The position numbers and the translations under genes were made by a program. DNA of 64,000 nucleotides from Micromonosporaceae bacterium KJ-029 (lineage in GTDB: Bacteria; Actinomycetota; Actinomycetes; Mycobacteriales; Micromonosporaceae): NCBI GenBank assembly GCA_005402585.1, contig BIFP01000014.1:62001-126000 (forward strand), in the 5' to 3' direction. The notes beneath the pieces were generated by a model. It did no database searches and had not been told where the DNA came from. It saw only the letters and a program-made list of their open reading frames with translations. This document shows positions 42,827 to 52,938 of this stretch, piece by piece. Numbering within the stretch: position 1 is the first letter of the stretch; each line of letters opens with the position of its first letter.

Positions 42827-43684
42827 TCAGTTCCACTCCAACCTGGCAAGCTCTCGCGTGAACCTGTCCAGAGTCAGCGAGTCGCCCTCGACCGGCGACA
42901 TCCGCAGCGAGTAGGTGACGTCGCCGGCCTCCCACCACACCGTCCACGAGGTGCCGCCGCTGCTGGTGATGGTGCCCTGTTGTGAACCGAGCCGGACGCT
43001 CGAGCCGGTGGCCGGGTGACCCGGCGACTCCGCGGTGGACTGTGCGCTCAGGTGCAGGGCAGAGCCACCGGGGCCGTTGTAGCTGGCGTACCAGCCCGCG
43101 TCGGTCGAGTCCCACGACGCGGAGAACGGACTCCACTGCGGGGTGGCGGCGAGATCCGGCAGATCTCGCTCGAAGTACGTCGGACGTGGCTGGCCGGTTG
43201 CGGCGTCGCGCAGTACCCGGTCGCCGAGGGGTGCCGGCAGCAGGACCGTCAGGGGAACGGCTCGATCGCTCGTGGTGCAGTCGGCTGCCGCCACGACCGC
43301 ACTGTTCACCGCGATGGTGACCCGAGCGTCGTCCTGCTCGGTGGTCGTCACCTTCGGGCGCGAGAATTCGGTGCACCGGCGGCCCGGGCCGGCGTAGACG
43401 GTGACGTTCCTGCCGTCGCGCGCCACCATCGCCGACAGCCACGGCAGCGCGTCACCGCCTCCGGTCGCGGATGGCTCCGTCCACGCGACCGGTGACTGCT
43501 GCGGCTGGTCGGCCAGCCGGTGCCGGAGTGCGAAGCCACCGACGAGTACGGCGGCGACAGTGGCCGCCACCACCAGCACGGCGAGGTTGCGGCGACGACG
43601 AGCCCGACCGTCAGCGGGCCGGGCAGGCGACACGGTGCTCGTAGAAGGACCAGCGTGCTCGCGGCGCGTGTCATCGGTCGTCAT
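42827..43684 (-). CDS. Single-pass membrane protein with exported domain, unknown function
   Basis: This 285-residue protein has a basic N-terminus, one transmembrane helix near residues 33-53 (NLAVLVVAATVAAVLVGGFAL) and an exported beta-rich domain with two cysteines (GRRCTEF and AADCTTS). Its C-terminal part (GTSWTVWWEAGDVTYSLRMSPVEGD) suggests a carbohydrate- or ligand-binding-like sandwich, but no family was recognised. It is probably monocistronic, with the palindrome downstream. Confidence 0.7.
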   Translation of the reverse strand: MTTDDTRREHAGPSTSTVSPARPADGRARRRRNLAVLVVAATVAAVLVGGFALRHRLADQPQQSPVAWTEPSATGGGDALPWLSAMVARDGRNVTVYAGPGRRCTEFSRPKVTTTEQDDARVTIAVNSAVVAAADCTTSDRAVPLTVLLPAPLGDRVLRDAATGQPRPTYFERDLPDLAATPQWSPFSASWDSTDAGWYASYNGPGGSALHLSAQSTAESPGHPATGSSVRLGSQQGTITSSGGTSWTVWWEAGDVTYSLRMSPVEGDSLTLDRFTRELARLEWN

Positions 43685-43790
43685 GGTCCACCCCCGTCAG
43701 CGACGAAGACTGGATCTTAGGCCAGGCTGGCGAGATGGTCACGGAGCCGCGTGCAGGACGACCGCCGCCGGCCGCGGTGGCATCGTGCGC

Positions 43791-45581
43791 CTACGACCCG
43801 TTGTCGGCCGCCTCGCCCTGGGCGATGGCCCAGGCCGCGTTGATCAGGCCGATGTGGGACAGCGCCTGGGGGAAGTTCCCGATCAGGCTGCCGTCGCGCC
43901 GGTCGATCTCCTCCGACAGCAGACCGAGATCGTTTGCCCGGGCGGTGACCAGGTCGAAGATCTGTCGGGCCCGGTCCGTCCGCCCGGCCAGCACCAGCGC
44001 CTCCACCAGCCAGTACGAGCAGATGGCGAAGGCACCCTCGTCACCCGATCCGGTCCAGCGTTGCACGAGGCTCTCCCGGGCAAGGTCGCGTTCGATGGCG
44101 TCCACGGTCGCCACGACCCGGTCGTCGTCGCCGGGGAGGAACCCGACGATCGGCATGATGAGGACGCCGGCGTCGAGATGGTCGGAGCCGAAGGCACCGG
44201 TGAACGCCCCGACCGACGGGCTCCAGCCGGTGGTGAGAATCTCCGCCCGGATCTGCTCCATCGCCTCCGACCACCGGGGAACCTTCGCCTCGGCGTCCAG
44301 CAGCGGCGCCAGCTTGACCGCCCGGTCGAGCGCCACCCAGCACATCAGCTTCGAGGTCAGGTAGTGCCGCTCGCCCTCCCGCCCCTCCCAGATTCCGGCG
44401 TCGACCTCGCGCCAGGTCTCGGCAGCCCGGTCGGCCAGGGACCGCAGCAGGGCCGCGGCGGCGGGCGACAGCTCCGCGAGTTGCTCCCGCAGGATCCACG
44501 CGCACTGCAGGACCTCGCCGAGCACGTCGAGTTGCCGCTGCCGCCAGGCGTCGTTGCCGACCCGTACCGGCCGGCTGCCCCGGTAGCCGTCGAGGTGCGG
44601 CAGGGGGTGTTCGGTCAGGTCACGCTCGCCGCCGGCACCGAGCATGATCGGCACGTGGTCCTCGGCGCTCATCGAACCCAGCGAGGAGGCCATCCAGTCG
44701 AAGAACCGGTGGGCCTCGTCGGGGCAGGCGGCGACCCACAGGGCGTTCAGGGTGAAGCTGCCGTCGCGCAGCCAGGCGAACCGGTAGTCCCAGTTCGCCT
44801 GGCCGCCGACCTCCTCTGGCAGCGAGGTGGTGGGCGCGGCGATCACCGCACCGGTGGGCTGGTAGGTCAACGCCTGCAGCACGAGACCGCTGCGCCGCAC
44901 CTGTTCCCGGTAGGGCCCCTGGTAGCCCTGGTGCAGGCGCTCCCACGACTGCCAGCCGGCGACCGTGTCCCGCAGCGCCGCCCGCCCGTCGATCAGAGCC
45001 GACGGCGCGGCGGCGGCGCCTCGGTGGTGCAGGGCGAACACCGCTTCCTGGCCCTGGGTGAGCGTGAACCGCCCGGTCACCCGGCACCCGTCGATGGTCA
45101 GTTCATGATCGCTGGTCAGCATCAGCCGGTCCGCGCCGCCGGTCACCTCGATCCCGGCCGCCCCGGCGGTCACGGTGGGGCTGACCAGGCCGTACTCCGG
45201 TCGGATCGCGATCTCGACCGCCACCTCCACCGCGCCGGCGAGCACCTCGACCTGGCGGATCAGAACGTGCGGAGAGGTGAAGCCGATGTGGTGGCCACGC
45301 TCCCCCGCGCCCAGGCTGAGCGCGTCGGTCAACCGCAGCACCCCGTGCTCGGTGCGGAAGTCCGTCTGGACGACCATGGTCCCGTCGACGTAGCGACGGG
45401 TCACGGTGTACCGACCGCGCGGCCGGATCGACCAGTGGCCTGCGGCGGCGTCGAGCAGGCGCGCGAACACGCTCGGCGCGTCGAACCGCGGCGGGCACCA
45501 CCAGTCCACGGACCCGTCCGACGAGACCAGCGCGGCCCCGTGGCAGTCGCCGAGAAGGGCGTAGTCGCTGATCGCAGCCAC
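43791..45581 (-). CDS. GH15 glucoamylase/trehalase-like enzyme
   Basis: This ~596-residue cytoplasmic glycoside hydrolase family 15 enzyme has an N-terminal beta-sandwich domain starting SDYALLGDCHGAALVSSDGSVDWWCPPRFDAPSVFARLLD. The (alpha/alpha)6 barrel follows with NWDYRFAWLRDGSFTLNALW, the acid-type motif DAGIWEGREG and the base region GLLSEEIDRRDGSLIGNFPQALSH. Both presumed catalytic Glu positions are present. Actinobacterial members include glucoamylases and trehalases. The start at 45581 gives the usual short lead before DYALLGD; a GTG at 45644 is an alternative. It faces a second GH15 gene across a small membrane gene. Confidence 0.9.
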   Translation of the reverse strand: MAAISDYALLGDCHGAALVSSDGSVDWWCPPRFDAPSVFARLLDAAAGHWSIRPRGRYTVTRRYVDGTMVVQTDFRTEHGVLRLTDALSLGAGERGHHIGFTSPHVLIRQVEVLAGAVEVAVEIAIRPEYGLVSPTVTAGAAGIEVTGGADRLMLTSDHELTIDGCRVTGRFTLTQGQEAVFALHHRGAAAAPSALIDGRAALRDTVAGWQSWERLHQGYQGPYREQVRRSGLVLQALTYQPTGAVIAAPTTSLPEEVGGQANWDYRFAWLRDGSFTLNALWVAACPDEAHRFFDWMASSLGSMSAEDHVPIMLGAGGERDLTEHPLPHLDGYRGSRPVRVGNDAWRQRQLDVLGEVLQCAWILREQLAELSPAAAALLRSLADRAAETWREVDAGIWEGREGERHYLTSKLMCWVALDRAVKLAPLLDAEAKVPRWSEAMEQIRAEILTTGWSPSVGAFTGAFGSDHLDAGVLIMPIVGFLPGDDDRVVATVDAIERDLARESLVQRWTGSGDEGAFAICSYWLVEALVLAGRTDRARQIFDLVTARANDLGLLSEEIDRRDGSLIGNFPQALSHIGLINAAWAIAQGEAADNGS

Positions 45582-45727
45582 GCCCGGCTCGTACCCGGCG
45601 TGGCGCTCGTTACTCGCCTGGGCACCGGACCGGGCAGGGAGCACGTTTGGCGGAATCCGATTCGGGAAGCTGGCGAGGCAGTGGGCCGTGGCGGGCGGCG
45701 GGAATCGACGGGAAGAGGAGCAGTGCG

Positions 45728-46105
45728 ATGGACACGCCGACCGGGACACCGCTGTGGCACACCAGCGCTCTGACCCGGCTGGCCTGGGGCGCGGCCCTCA
45801 CCGTGGCGCCGCGTCGGGTACTGCGCAGTTGGGGGCACCCGAGTGGACTCGCCGTGGCGACGCTGAGGGTGCTCGGCGTACGTCACCTGGCCCAGGCGGC
45901 GGTGACCCTGCGCCGGCCGGCCCCGGCGGTGCTCACCGTGGGGGCGGCGGCGGACACGCTGCACGCGGCGACCGCCCTGGTACTCGCCGCCGCCGACCGC
46001 CGGCAGCGCCGCATCGCCCTGCTCGACACCGCCATCGCCGGCGGCTGGATCCTGCTCGACCTGTCCGCGGCCCGTCGGCGGCGGCGGACCGGCCGCGCCG
46101 GCTGA
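45728..46105 (+). CDS. Small hydrophobic protein between GH15 genes
   Basis: This 125-residue protein has two to three hydrophobic segments (RLAWGAALTVAPRRVL, VLTVGAAADTLHAATALVLAA and LLDTAIAGGWILLDLSA) and an Arg-rich tail. GAGGAG precedes the ATG. It is flanked by the two minus-strand GH15 genes and converges on the second. No family recognised. Confidence 0.6.
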   Translation: MDTPTGTPLWHTSALTRLAWGAALTVAPRRVLRSWGHPSGLAVATLRVLGVRHLAQAAVTLRRPAPAVLTVGAAADTLHAATALVLAAADRRQRRIALLDTAIAGGWILLDLSAARRRRRTGRAG

Positions 46106-46141
46106 CCGGGCGAGGCGCGTGCCGACGACGGTCCGGCGTGG

Positions 46142-47926
46142 TCAGTCGGGAATCGGGCCGGGTTCGGCCTGGCCGAGCGTCACCGCGGTCTCCAACATCA
46201 GCGCGTGCACGAACGCCTGCGGAAGGTTCGCGCGCAGTTGCCGCTGCTCCACGTCGTACTCCTCGGTGAACAGGCCGGGCGGGCCGCAGGCGGCGCGGTT
46301 ACGTTCGAACCACCGGTTGGCCGCGACGACGTCGCCGGCCTGCCAGGCGGCGAGCGACGCCGCGTAGCCGCAGAGCAGAAAGGCGCCCTCGGCGTCGCCG
46401 AGCGGGCGGCTGTCCGGCCGGAACCGGTACAGGTAGCCGTCGCACTCCAACTCCCGCATGACCGCCCGCCGGGTCGCCTCGGTCCGCGGATCCCCGTTCG
46501 TCAGCGCACCCCTGATCCCGGGGAACAGCAGCGACGCGTCGACCCGCTCGTCGTCGTACGCCCGCTGCCAGCGCCCGCAGGGGTGCAGGCCGCGGGCGGC
46601 CGCGTCGGCGAGGATCGCGTCGGCGAGCGCCTCCCACCGACCGGCCGGCCCGGCCTGTGCCACGTCGGCCGCCGCCCGCAGCCCAGCCACGCAGATCAGC
46701 TTCGAGTGGGTCCACTGGCGGGGCGACAGCTCCCATATGCCCGAGTCGGCCTCGCCCCAGCGCTCGGCGATCACCCGCGCGGTCAGCTCCACCGCCCGCC
46801 AGCCGGAACGATCGAGCCGATCACGCCGCGCGGCCTGCGACAACACCAGCAGCACCTCACCGAAGATGTCCAGCTGGAACTGTCCCCGTACCCAGTTGCC
46901 GGTGCGCGGTGACGCCCCGGGATAGCCGGGCAGTTCGCGCTGCTCGGGCACCGGGTCACCGTCGACGGTGTAGGCGGGGGCGAGCCGGTCGCCGTCGGCC
47001 AGGACCCGTTCGGTGAGGAAGGCGACGATGTCGTCCAGCAGGTGATACCGGCCGACCAGGGCGGCGGCCTGGCCGGCGAAACTCTGGTCCCGGATCCAGG
47101 CGTACCGGTAGTCGTAGTTCCGCCCGGTCAGTGCCCGCTCGGGCAGCGCGGTGGTCGCCGCCGCCACCATGCCACCGCCCGGTCGGGTCAGGCCGCGTAG
47201 CACGGCGTACGCGAAGACGGCGTCGCGCTGCGCGGCGCCGCCGGCCAGCGGCGGCACCGACTCCCGCCAGGTGTGCTCGGTGGTCCGCCACAGCGCCGCC
47301 GGCTCGGGTGGCGCTTCGTCCAGCGGGTGGGTCGCGATCTCCAGCACCATGTCGTGCTGGCCCCCGGCCGGCAGCCGCAGCTGTCCGCCCAGTGCCCCGT
47401 CGGCGGTCAGGCCGAGGTCCTCCCCGCCCGTGTGGCGCAGGTGCAGGTCGCCGCAGCGGGCCGTCCAGAGCGGGCCGTACCGGCGGGCGTCGCGCACCGG
47501 CTCGCGGCCGAAGTCGGCCCGTGGATTTAGCCGGACCCGGACGACCGCGTCCCGGTCCAGGGCGTGGACCTGGCGCAGCAGCACCACTCGTCCCCGCTCA
47601 CCGGGGAACAGCAGCGCCTCCCGGCACTCGATGATGCCGTCGGTGGTCACCCAGCGGCTCACCCAGATCAGCGATCCGGATTCGTAGTGCCCGCCCCACA
47701 CGCACCGCGAGTTCGCCGGCGTCACCACGTACTCGCCTCGGCCACCGAGCAGGCTGGAGAAGATGGCCGGGTCGGCCCATCCCGGAGCGCACAGCCAGCT
47801 GACGTCTCCGTACGGCCCCATCAGCGCCCCGCGGTGGCCGTCGGCGAGCAACGCGTACTCGCGCAGCACCCGTGGCCCCTGCCGGCCGCCGGCCGCCGGT
47901 TGACTCGGCTCCTCGTCTCGGCGCAC
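46142..47926 (-). CDS. Second GH15 family glycosidase, divergent copy
   Basis: This 594-residue GH15 protein has YALLADGHRGALMGPYGDVSWLCAPGWADPAIFSSLLG at the N-terminus, NYDYRYAWIRDQSFAGQAAALVG, the acid-type motif DSGIWELSPRQWTHSKL and the base region GLFTEEYDVEQRQLRANLPQAFVH. The motifs are the same as in the neighbour, but sequence identity looks low, so they are old paralogues. The GTG at 47926 is chosen with GGGAGG 8 bases upstream. It may act on different alpha-glucosides. Confidence 0.87.
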   Translation of the reverse strand: MRRDEEPSQPAAGGRQGPRVLREYALLADGHRGALMGPYGDVSWLCAPGWADPAIFSSLLGGRGEYVVTPANSRCVWGGHYESGSLIWVSRWVTTDGIIECREALLFPGERGRVVLLRQVHALDRDAVVRVRLNPRADFGREPVRDARRYGPLWTARCGDLHLRHTGGEDLGLTADGALGGQLRLPAGGQHDMVLEIATHPLDEAPPEPAALWRTTEHTWRESVPPLAGGAAQRDAVFAYAVLRGLTRPGGGMVAAATTALPERALTGRNYDYRYAWIRDQSFAGQAAALVGRYHLLDDIVAFLTERVLADGDRLAPAYTVDGDPVPEQRELPGYPGASPRTGNWVRGQFQLDIFGEVLLVLSQAARRDRLDRSGWRAVELTARVIAERWGEADSGIWELSPRQWTHSKLICVAGLRAAADVAQAGPAGRWEALADAILADAAARGLHPCGRWQRAYDDERVDASLLFPGIRGALTNGDPRTEATRRAVMRELECDGYLYRFRPDSRPLGDAEGAFLLCGYAASLAAWQAGDVVAANRWFERNRAACGPPGLFTEEYDVEQRQLRANLPQAFVHALMLETAVTLGQAEPGPIPD

Positions 47927-48092
47927 CGGCCGCACCTCCCGCCGACCTCTCCGGGCCCCCGGGCGGTACCCGTCCTCGGCTGCCCTACGCCTGACACCGC
48001 TTCCGGATCGGGTCCTGGGCCGGAGCCCGACTATCTCGGCCGGCGCGGGGAACAGCCGGTCAGATGAGAGGGCTGACGAGCCGGGAGGTGCC

Positions 48093-49118
48093 ATGCGCCG
48101 GAACCGACAGGACATCAGGGTCGCGGTGATCACGGGCGCCAGCGCCGGTGTGGGCCGGGCCACCGCCCGGCTGCTCGCCCAACGGGGCATCGCGATCGCG
48201 CTGCTGGCCAGGGGACGCACCGGACTCGACGCCGCCGCCGCCGAGGTCCGGGCGGCCGGCAGTCGCGCGCTGCCCATCGAGGTGGACGTGGCCGACTACG
48301 ACCAGGTCGTCGCCGCCGGGCAGCGGGTGGAGGACGAACTGGGGCCGATCGACCTGTGGATCAACAACGCCTTCAGCTCTGTCTTCGCGCCGTTTCAGGA
48401 GACCCGGCCGGAGGAGTTCCAGCGCGCGATGGAGGTCACCTATCTGGGGTACGTGCACGGCACCCGGGTCGCGCTCACCCACATGACGCCCCGCGACCGT
48501 GGCACGATCGTGCAGATCGGATCGGCGCTCGCGTACCGGGGAATTCCGTTGCAGGCAACCTACTGCGGCGCCAAGCACGCGATCGTCGGGTTCACCGAGT
48601 CGGTGCGGTGCGAGCTGATGCACGACAAGAGCAAGGTGCGGGTGACGATGGTCCACCTGCCCGCGGTCAACACGCCCCAGTTCGACTGGCTGCTGAGCCG
48701 GTTGCCCCGGCACGCCCAACCGGTGCCGCCGATCTACGAGCCGGAGGTGGCGGCCCGGGCCATCGTCGGTGCCGCGGACCGGCCCGAGCGCCGCGAGTAC
48801 TGGGTAGGGCTCTCGACCGTGCTGACCATCCTCGGCAATCGGATCGCCCCCGGATTGCTCGACCGGTACCTGGGCCGCACCGGCTACCGGTCGCAGCAGA
48901 CCGACCGGCCGACCGATCCACGGCGGCCGGCGAACCTGTGGCACCCGTTGGACGGCCCGGACGGCCACGACTTCGGCGCGCGGGGCAGCTTCACCCCGCG
49001 ATCACACAGCCACAGCCCGCAGGCCTGGTTGTCCCGGCACCGGCTGGTCACCGCCGCCGGCGTGACCGCGGCAGCGGCGGCGACCGCCACCCTGCTACGG
49101 CTGCGGGATCGCGCCTGA
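48093..49118 (+). CDS. Short-chain dehydrogenase/reductase with C-terminal extension
   Basis: This 341-residue SDR has an NAD(P)-binding turn TGASAGVGRATARLLAQRG, NNAF (variant of NNAG), the catalytic Ser region IVQIGSALAYRG and the Tyr-Lys pair in YCGAKHAIVGFTES. The C-terminal ~90 residues add a Pro/Arg/His-rich stretch and a short hydrophobic segment (VTAAGVTAAAAATATLL), possibly a membrane tail. GGGAGG precedes the ATG. The substrate is unknown; this extended layout occurs in actinobacterial SDRs near polyketide or lipid genes. Confidence 0.87.
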   Translation: MRRNRQDIRVAVITGASAGVGRATARLLAQRGIAIALLARGRTGLDAAAAEVRAAGSRALPIEVDVADYDQVVAAGQRVEDELGPIDLWINNAFSSVFAPFQETRPEEFQRAMEVTYLGYVHGTRVALTHMTPRDRGTIVQIGSALAYRGIPLQATYCGAKHAIVGFTESVRCELMHDKSKVRVTMVHLPAVNTPQFDWLLSRLPRHAQPVPPIYEPEVAARAIVGAADRPERREYWVGLSTVLTILGNRIAPGLLDRYLGRTGYRSQQTDRPTDPRRPANLWHPLDGPDGHDFGARGSFTPRSHSHSPQAWLSRHRLVTAAGVTAAAAATATLLRLRDRA

Positions 49119-49292
49119 CCTCGCCGTTCAGGGCACCGGGCCGGCCACGTCCGGCGGCGTGACGACCTCGCCCGGCTCCCCTCCCGGGTTACCGGCCGCC
49201 GACTCGGGGAACGGGACGCGGGCGGCCCGCCGGTCGGCCAGAGTCGGAGTGAGCACCGACCGGGGTGCCGGGCGGGAGCGGATCAAGAGATC

Positions 49293-50777
49293 ATGGCGAG
49301 GTCGGCTGAGGGCAGCCACGACCGGCGCCTGCCAGGCGGGCCGGGGCCGGTGCTCGCGCGGGCGACGGTCCGGCTGCTCGGCGGGCCGGGCCGGGCCCGC
49401 GTCGTGTTGCTGCTGGGTGGGGCACTCGCCCTGAACAGTGCGGACACCGGCACGCTCGGGGCGGCCGCGAACCAGTTGGAAGCGGATCTCGGGATCAGCC
49501 ACGCCCAACTCGGCCTGCTGGCCTCCGCGTCCTCCGGGGTCGGCGCGATCGCCTCCGTGCCGATGGGCGTGCTCGCCGACCGCACCAACCGGGTACGCCT
49601 GCTGGTGATCACCACCGCGCTCTGGGCCGCCGCCATGGCCCTCGGCGGGCTCGCGCCCAGCTACGAGTTGCTGCTGCTGTCCCGGCTGCTGCTCGGCGCC
49701 GCCCTGGCCGCGGCCGGGCCCGTGGTGGTCTCACTGATCGGTGACTTCATCCCACCCGCCGAGCGCGCGGGGGTGCTCGGCTGGATCCTCACCGGCGAAC
49801 TCATCGGCGCCGGCGCCGGCCTGGTGGTCGGCGGCGAGATCGCGGCGGCGTACTCCTGGCGGTACGCGTTCTTCCTGCTGGCGGCGGCGAGCGCGGGCCT
49901 GTCGGTGACGCTGTGGCGGCTGCTGCCCGAGCCCGCCCGGAGTGGCGCCGGTCAACTGCGTGCCGACCGGGGCGGGTCCGAGCCCGGACCGCGACGGGAT
50001 TCCGGTAGGCAGGCGACCGACCGGGCCCAGGCAGCGGTGGCCGCCCGTGGGGTCACGCCGGCGAGCGACCGGGTGCTGACCGGTGATCCGACCGGGTGGA
50101 CCCTGGCCCACGCGGCGGCGTACCTGCTCTCGATCCCCACGAACCGACTGTTGATCGTGGCCTCGGCGATGGGCTACTTCTTCTTCGCCGGCATGCGTAC
50201 GTTCATCGTCGTCTTCGCCGTTCGTCACTTCGGCATCTCGGAGATGGCGCTCGGCGCCCTCGTGCCGATCATCGGGGTGGTGGCCGTGACCGGCACCGTG
50301 CTCGCCGGCCGGCTCACCGACCGGGCGCTGGCCCGTGGGCACACCAGTGTCCGCATTCTCGTGCCGGCCGCCGGTTTCGTCGCCGCCGCGCTCCTGTTCG
50401 TGCCCGGGGTCTGGTTCACCTCGGTGGCGGTGGCGCTCCCGCTGATCGCACTCGGCGCCGGCGCGCTCTCGGTGTCCAACCCGCCGCTGGACGCCGCCCG
50501 GCTGGACATCGTTCCGGGCAGGTTGTGGGGGCGTGCGGAGAGCCTGCGGACGGTCCTGCGGCTCGCCGCCGAGGCCGCCGCTCCGGCCACCTTCGGCTGG
50601 CTGGCCGACCAGCTCGGCGGAGAGGCGGGCCGATCCACCGGCGTCGGCCTGCGCAACGCTTTCCTGATCATGCTGATCCCGCTGGCGGCCAACGGCCTGA
50701 TCATGATCGCCGCCCGGCGCACCTATCCGGTCGACGTGGCCACGGCGGCGGAGTCGGACCGGGCGTCGAACGAGTGA
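49293..50777 (+). CDS. MFS transporter (Spinster-like)
   Basis: This 494-residue major-facilitator transporter has 12 helices with a long soluble loop (about residues 215-270). It shows the helix 2-3 loop motif GVLADRTNRVRLL, SRLLLGAALAAAGPVVVSLIGDF and GWILTGELIGAGAGLVVGG. The pattern fits the Spinster/sphingolipid-transporter-like branch of MFS. It lies just before the hopanoid operon on the same strand but 270 bp away, so its link to it is unproven. The substrate is unknown. Confidence 0.87.
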   Translation: MARSAEGSHDRRLPGGPGPVLARATVRLLGGPGRARVVLLLGGALALNSADTGTLGAAANQLEADLGISHAQLGLLASASSGVGAIASVPMGVLADRTNRVRLLVITTALWAAAMALGGLAPSYELLLLSRLLLGAALAAAGPVVVSLIGDFIPPAERAGVLGWILTGELIGAGAGLVVGGEIAAAYSWRYAFFLLAAASAGLSVTLWRLLPEPARSGAGQLRADRGGSEPGPRRDSGRQATDRAQAAVAARGVTPASDRVLTGDPTGWTLAHAAAYLLSIPTNRLLIVASAMGYFFFAGMRTFIVVFAVRHFGISEMALGALVPIIGVVAVTGTVLAGRLTDRALARGHTSVRILVPAAGFVAAALLFVPGVWFTSVAVALPLIALGAGALSVSNPPLDAARLDIVPGRLWGRAESLRTVLRLAAEAAAPATFGWLADQLGGEAGRSTGVGLRNAFLIMLIPLAANGLIMIAARRTYPVDVATAAESDRASNE

Positions 50778-51050
50778 CCCGAGGCCCGCCGGGCGGGCGG
50801 CACCGCGGTCCGGGCTAGACATTAGAAGCGATTTTGCGTGGTAGGCGTGATCAGCATGGTTATGCTCGTTTTGCACATGTTCCAGGTGACTCCATCACCC
50901 ACCGCGCTACCCGCACCACCCACGGCCGGATCACCGCATCCGCAGCAGACAGTGCAACGCCCCGCTGCCGGGAGGCGATCGACACCCGGCCACCGCGGAC
51001 AAGGGTTGTGGCCGCTGGGTTTCGCGCACGACCGGCCGGACGGAGAGATG
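50778..51050 (+). promoter_or_regulatory. Upstream region of hopanoid operon
   Basis: This 273-bp region has an AT-richer core around 50819-50880 with a short dyad AGCAT-GGTT-ATGCT (50855-50870 area) and TTTTGC runs. The dxs frame is open from 50838 (MVGVISMV...), but that N-terminus does not resemble Dxs. No convincing -35/-10 pair or riboswitch was seen. It is the likely operon promoter by position. Confidence 0.4.
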
Positions 51051-52898
51051 ATGTCCCTGCTCGACACCGTCAACCAGCCCGACGACCTGCGGCGGCTCAC
51101 CCACGACCAGCTGCGGGTGCTCGCCGGGGAGATCCGGGCGTTCCTGGTCGAGGCGATCTGCCGGCGTGGCGGGCACCTCGGCCCCAACCTCGGCATGGTC
51201 GAACTGACCATCGCGCTGCACCGGGTGTTCCGGTCCCCGCACGACCGGATCATCTTCGACACCGGTCACCAGGCGTACGTCCACAAGCTGCTCACCGGCC
51301 GCCAGGCCGGGTTCGCCCAGCTGCGCGGAGCGGGCGGCCTGTCCGGCTACCCCCGGCGGGCCGAGTCGCCCCACGACCTGGTGGAGAACTCGCACGCCTC
51401 CACCGCGCTGTCCTACGCCACCGGCCTGTGTCGGGCGTACGCCCTGAACGGCCCCGACCGGGCCGTGGTCGCGGTGATCGGCGACGGCGCCCTCACCGGC
51501 GGCCTGGCCTGGGAGGCGCTGAACAACCTGGCCGAGTCGCCCGGCCGGGTGGTGGTCGTGCTCAACGACAACGGCCGCTCGTACGCGCCGACCGTGGGCG
51601 GCCTGGCCGCGCACCTCGCGACGCTGCGCGCCGAGGCCGGGTCGGACCAGGACGGAGCGGCGACGAGTTCCGACTTCTTCCGGACGCTGGGGCTGGACTA
51701 TCTCGGCCCGATCGACGGACACGACGTGCCCCAACTCGAAGCGGCGCTGCGGCAGGCCCGAGAGTCGGACCGGTCGGTCGTGGTCCACTGCGTCACCCGC
51801 AAGGGGCACGGCCACCCACCGGCCGAGGCCGACGAGGCCGACCGGCTGCACACGGTGGGCGTGGTCGATCCGGGCACCGGGCAGCCGGCCGGGACCTCCG
51901 GCCCGACCTGGACCGACGTCTTCGCCGAGGAACTCGTCGCCATCGGCGGGCACCGGTCGGACGTGGTGGCGGTCTCCGCGGCGATGCTGGGCCCGACCGG
52001 GCTCGCCGGCTTCGCCGCACGCTACCCCGACCGGACCGTCGACGTGGGCATCGCCGAGCAGCACGCCATCACCTCGGCGGCCGGGCTCGCGTTCGGCGGC
52101 AAGCACCCGGTGGTGGCGGTCTACGCCACCTTCCTGAACCGGGCGTTCGACCAGGTACTGCTCGACGTGGCGCTGCACCGACTGCCGGTCACCCTGGTGC
52201 TCGACCGGGCCGGGATCACCGGCCCGGACGGGCCGAGCCATCACGGCATGTGGGACCTGGCCATGCTCGGCGCCGTGCCCGGCCTGCGGGTGGCCGCCCC
52301 GCGGGACGCGGCCTCGCTCCGCGAGGAGCTGCGGGAGGCGGTCGACGAGCACCGGGGACCCACGGTGCTGCGGTTCCCCAAGTCCCGCGTCGACCAGAAC
52401 CTACCCGCGGTGGAGCGGATCGCCGGCGTGGATGTCCTGCGCCGGGCACCGGGTGCGCAGGTGCTGCTGGTCGCCGTGGGAGCGATGGCCGGGCCGACCC
52501 TGCGGGCGGCGGAACTGCTGACGGCGGGCGGTGTCGAGTGCACCGTGGTCGACCCCCGGTGGGTGCGGCCGGTCAACCCGCAGGTCGCCGTGCTGGCCGC
52601 CGAGCACGCGCTGGTCGTCACCGTCGAGGACGGAATCCGCGACGGTGGGGTGGGCACGGCCGTCGCCCAGAGCCTCACCGACGCCGCCGTCGGTACGCCG
52701 GTGTGCGCCCTCGGCCTGCCCACCGCGTTCGTGCCGCACGGCGAGCGGCCCGACCTGCTCGCCGAGTACGGCCTCGACGCCCACGGCATCTGCGCGGACG
52801 TGCTGCGCCGGCTGTCGTGGCTCGGCACCGGCAGCCGGGACACGTCGCGGACGGTGCGGGCGAGCGTCCGCGGCCGGCTGACCCCGCTCGCCGGTTGA
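51051..52898 (+). CDS. dxs: 1-deoxy-D-xylulose-5-phosphate synthase
   Basis: This 615-residue thiamin-diphosphate enzyme condenses pyruvate and glyceraldehyde-3-phosphate, the first committed MEP-pathway step. It shows [15 protein letters not shown] (about 69-83), the TPP site [16 protein letters not shown] (about 143-158), catalytic Glu in [12 protein letters not shown] (about 335), [15 protein letters not shown] and the C-terminal transketolase domain. GGAGAG precedes the start (an ATG at 51048 is also possible). As first gene of a hopanoid operon it is probably a pathway-dedicated second dxs copy, raising isoprenoid supply; a housekeeping copy elsewhere is expected but not seen here. 40 bp separate it from hpnC. 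Confidence 0.93.
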   Translation: MSLLDTVNQPDDLRRLTHDQLRVLAGEIRAFLVEAICRRGGHLGPNLGMVELTIALHRVFRSPHDRIIFDTGHQAYVHKLLTGRQAGFAQLRGAGGLSGYPRRAESPHDLVENSHASTALSYATGLCRAYALNGPDRAVVAVIGDGALTGGLAWEALNNLAESPGRVVVVLNDNGRSYAPTVGGLAAHLATLRAEAGSDQDGAATSSDFFRTLGLDYLGPIDGHDVPQLEAALRQARESDRSVVVHCVTRKGHGHPPAEADEADRLHTVGVVDPGTGQPAGTSGPTWTDVFAEELVAIGGHRSDVVAVSAAMLGPTGLAGFAARYPDRTVDVGIAEQHAITSAAGLAFGGKHPVVAVYATFLNRAFDQVLLDVALHRLPVTLVLDRAGITGPDGPSHHGMWDLAMLGAVPGLRVAAPRDAASLREELREAVDEHRGPTVLRFPKSRVDQNLPAVERIAGVDVLRRAPGAQVLLVAVGAMAGPTLRAAELLTAGGVECTVVDPRWVRPVNPQVAVLAAEHALVVTVEDGIRDGGVGTAVAQSLTDAAVGTPVCALGLPTAFVPHGERPDLLAEYGLDAHGICADVLRRLSWLGTGSRDTSRTVRASVRGRLTPLAG

Positions 52899-52938
52899 GC
52901 CGCCGCCGCTCGTGTCCAGAGGAAGGAGAGAAGCACGG

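Noticed and set aside
50838-51050. Longer N-terminus for Dxs starting MVGVISMV
   Set aside because: It has no homology to Dxs and is Pro/Arg-rich; GGAGAG precedes the ATG pair at 51048-51051.
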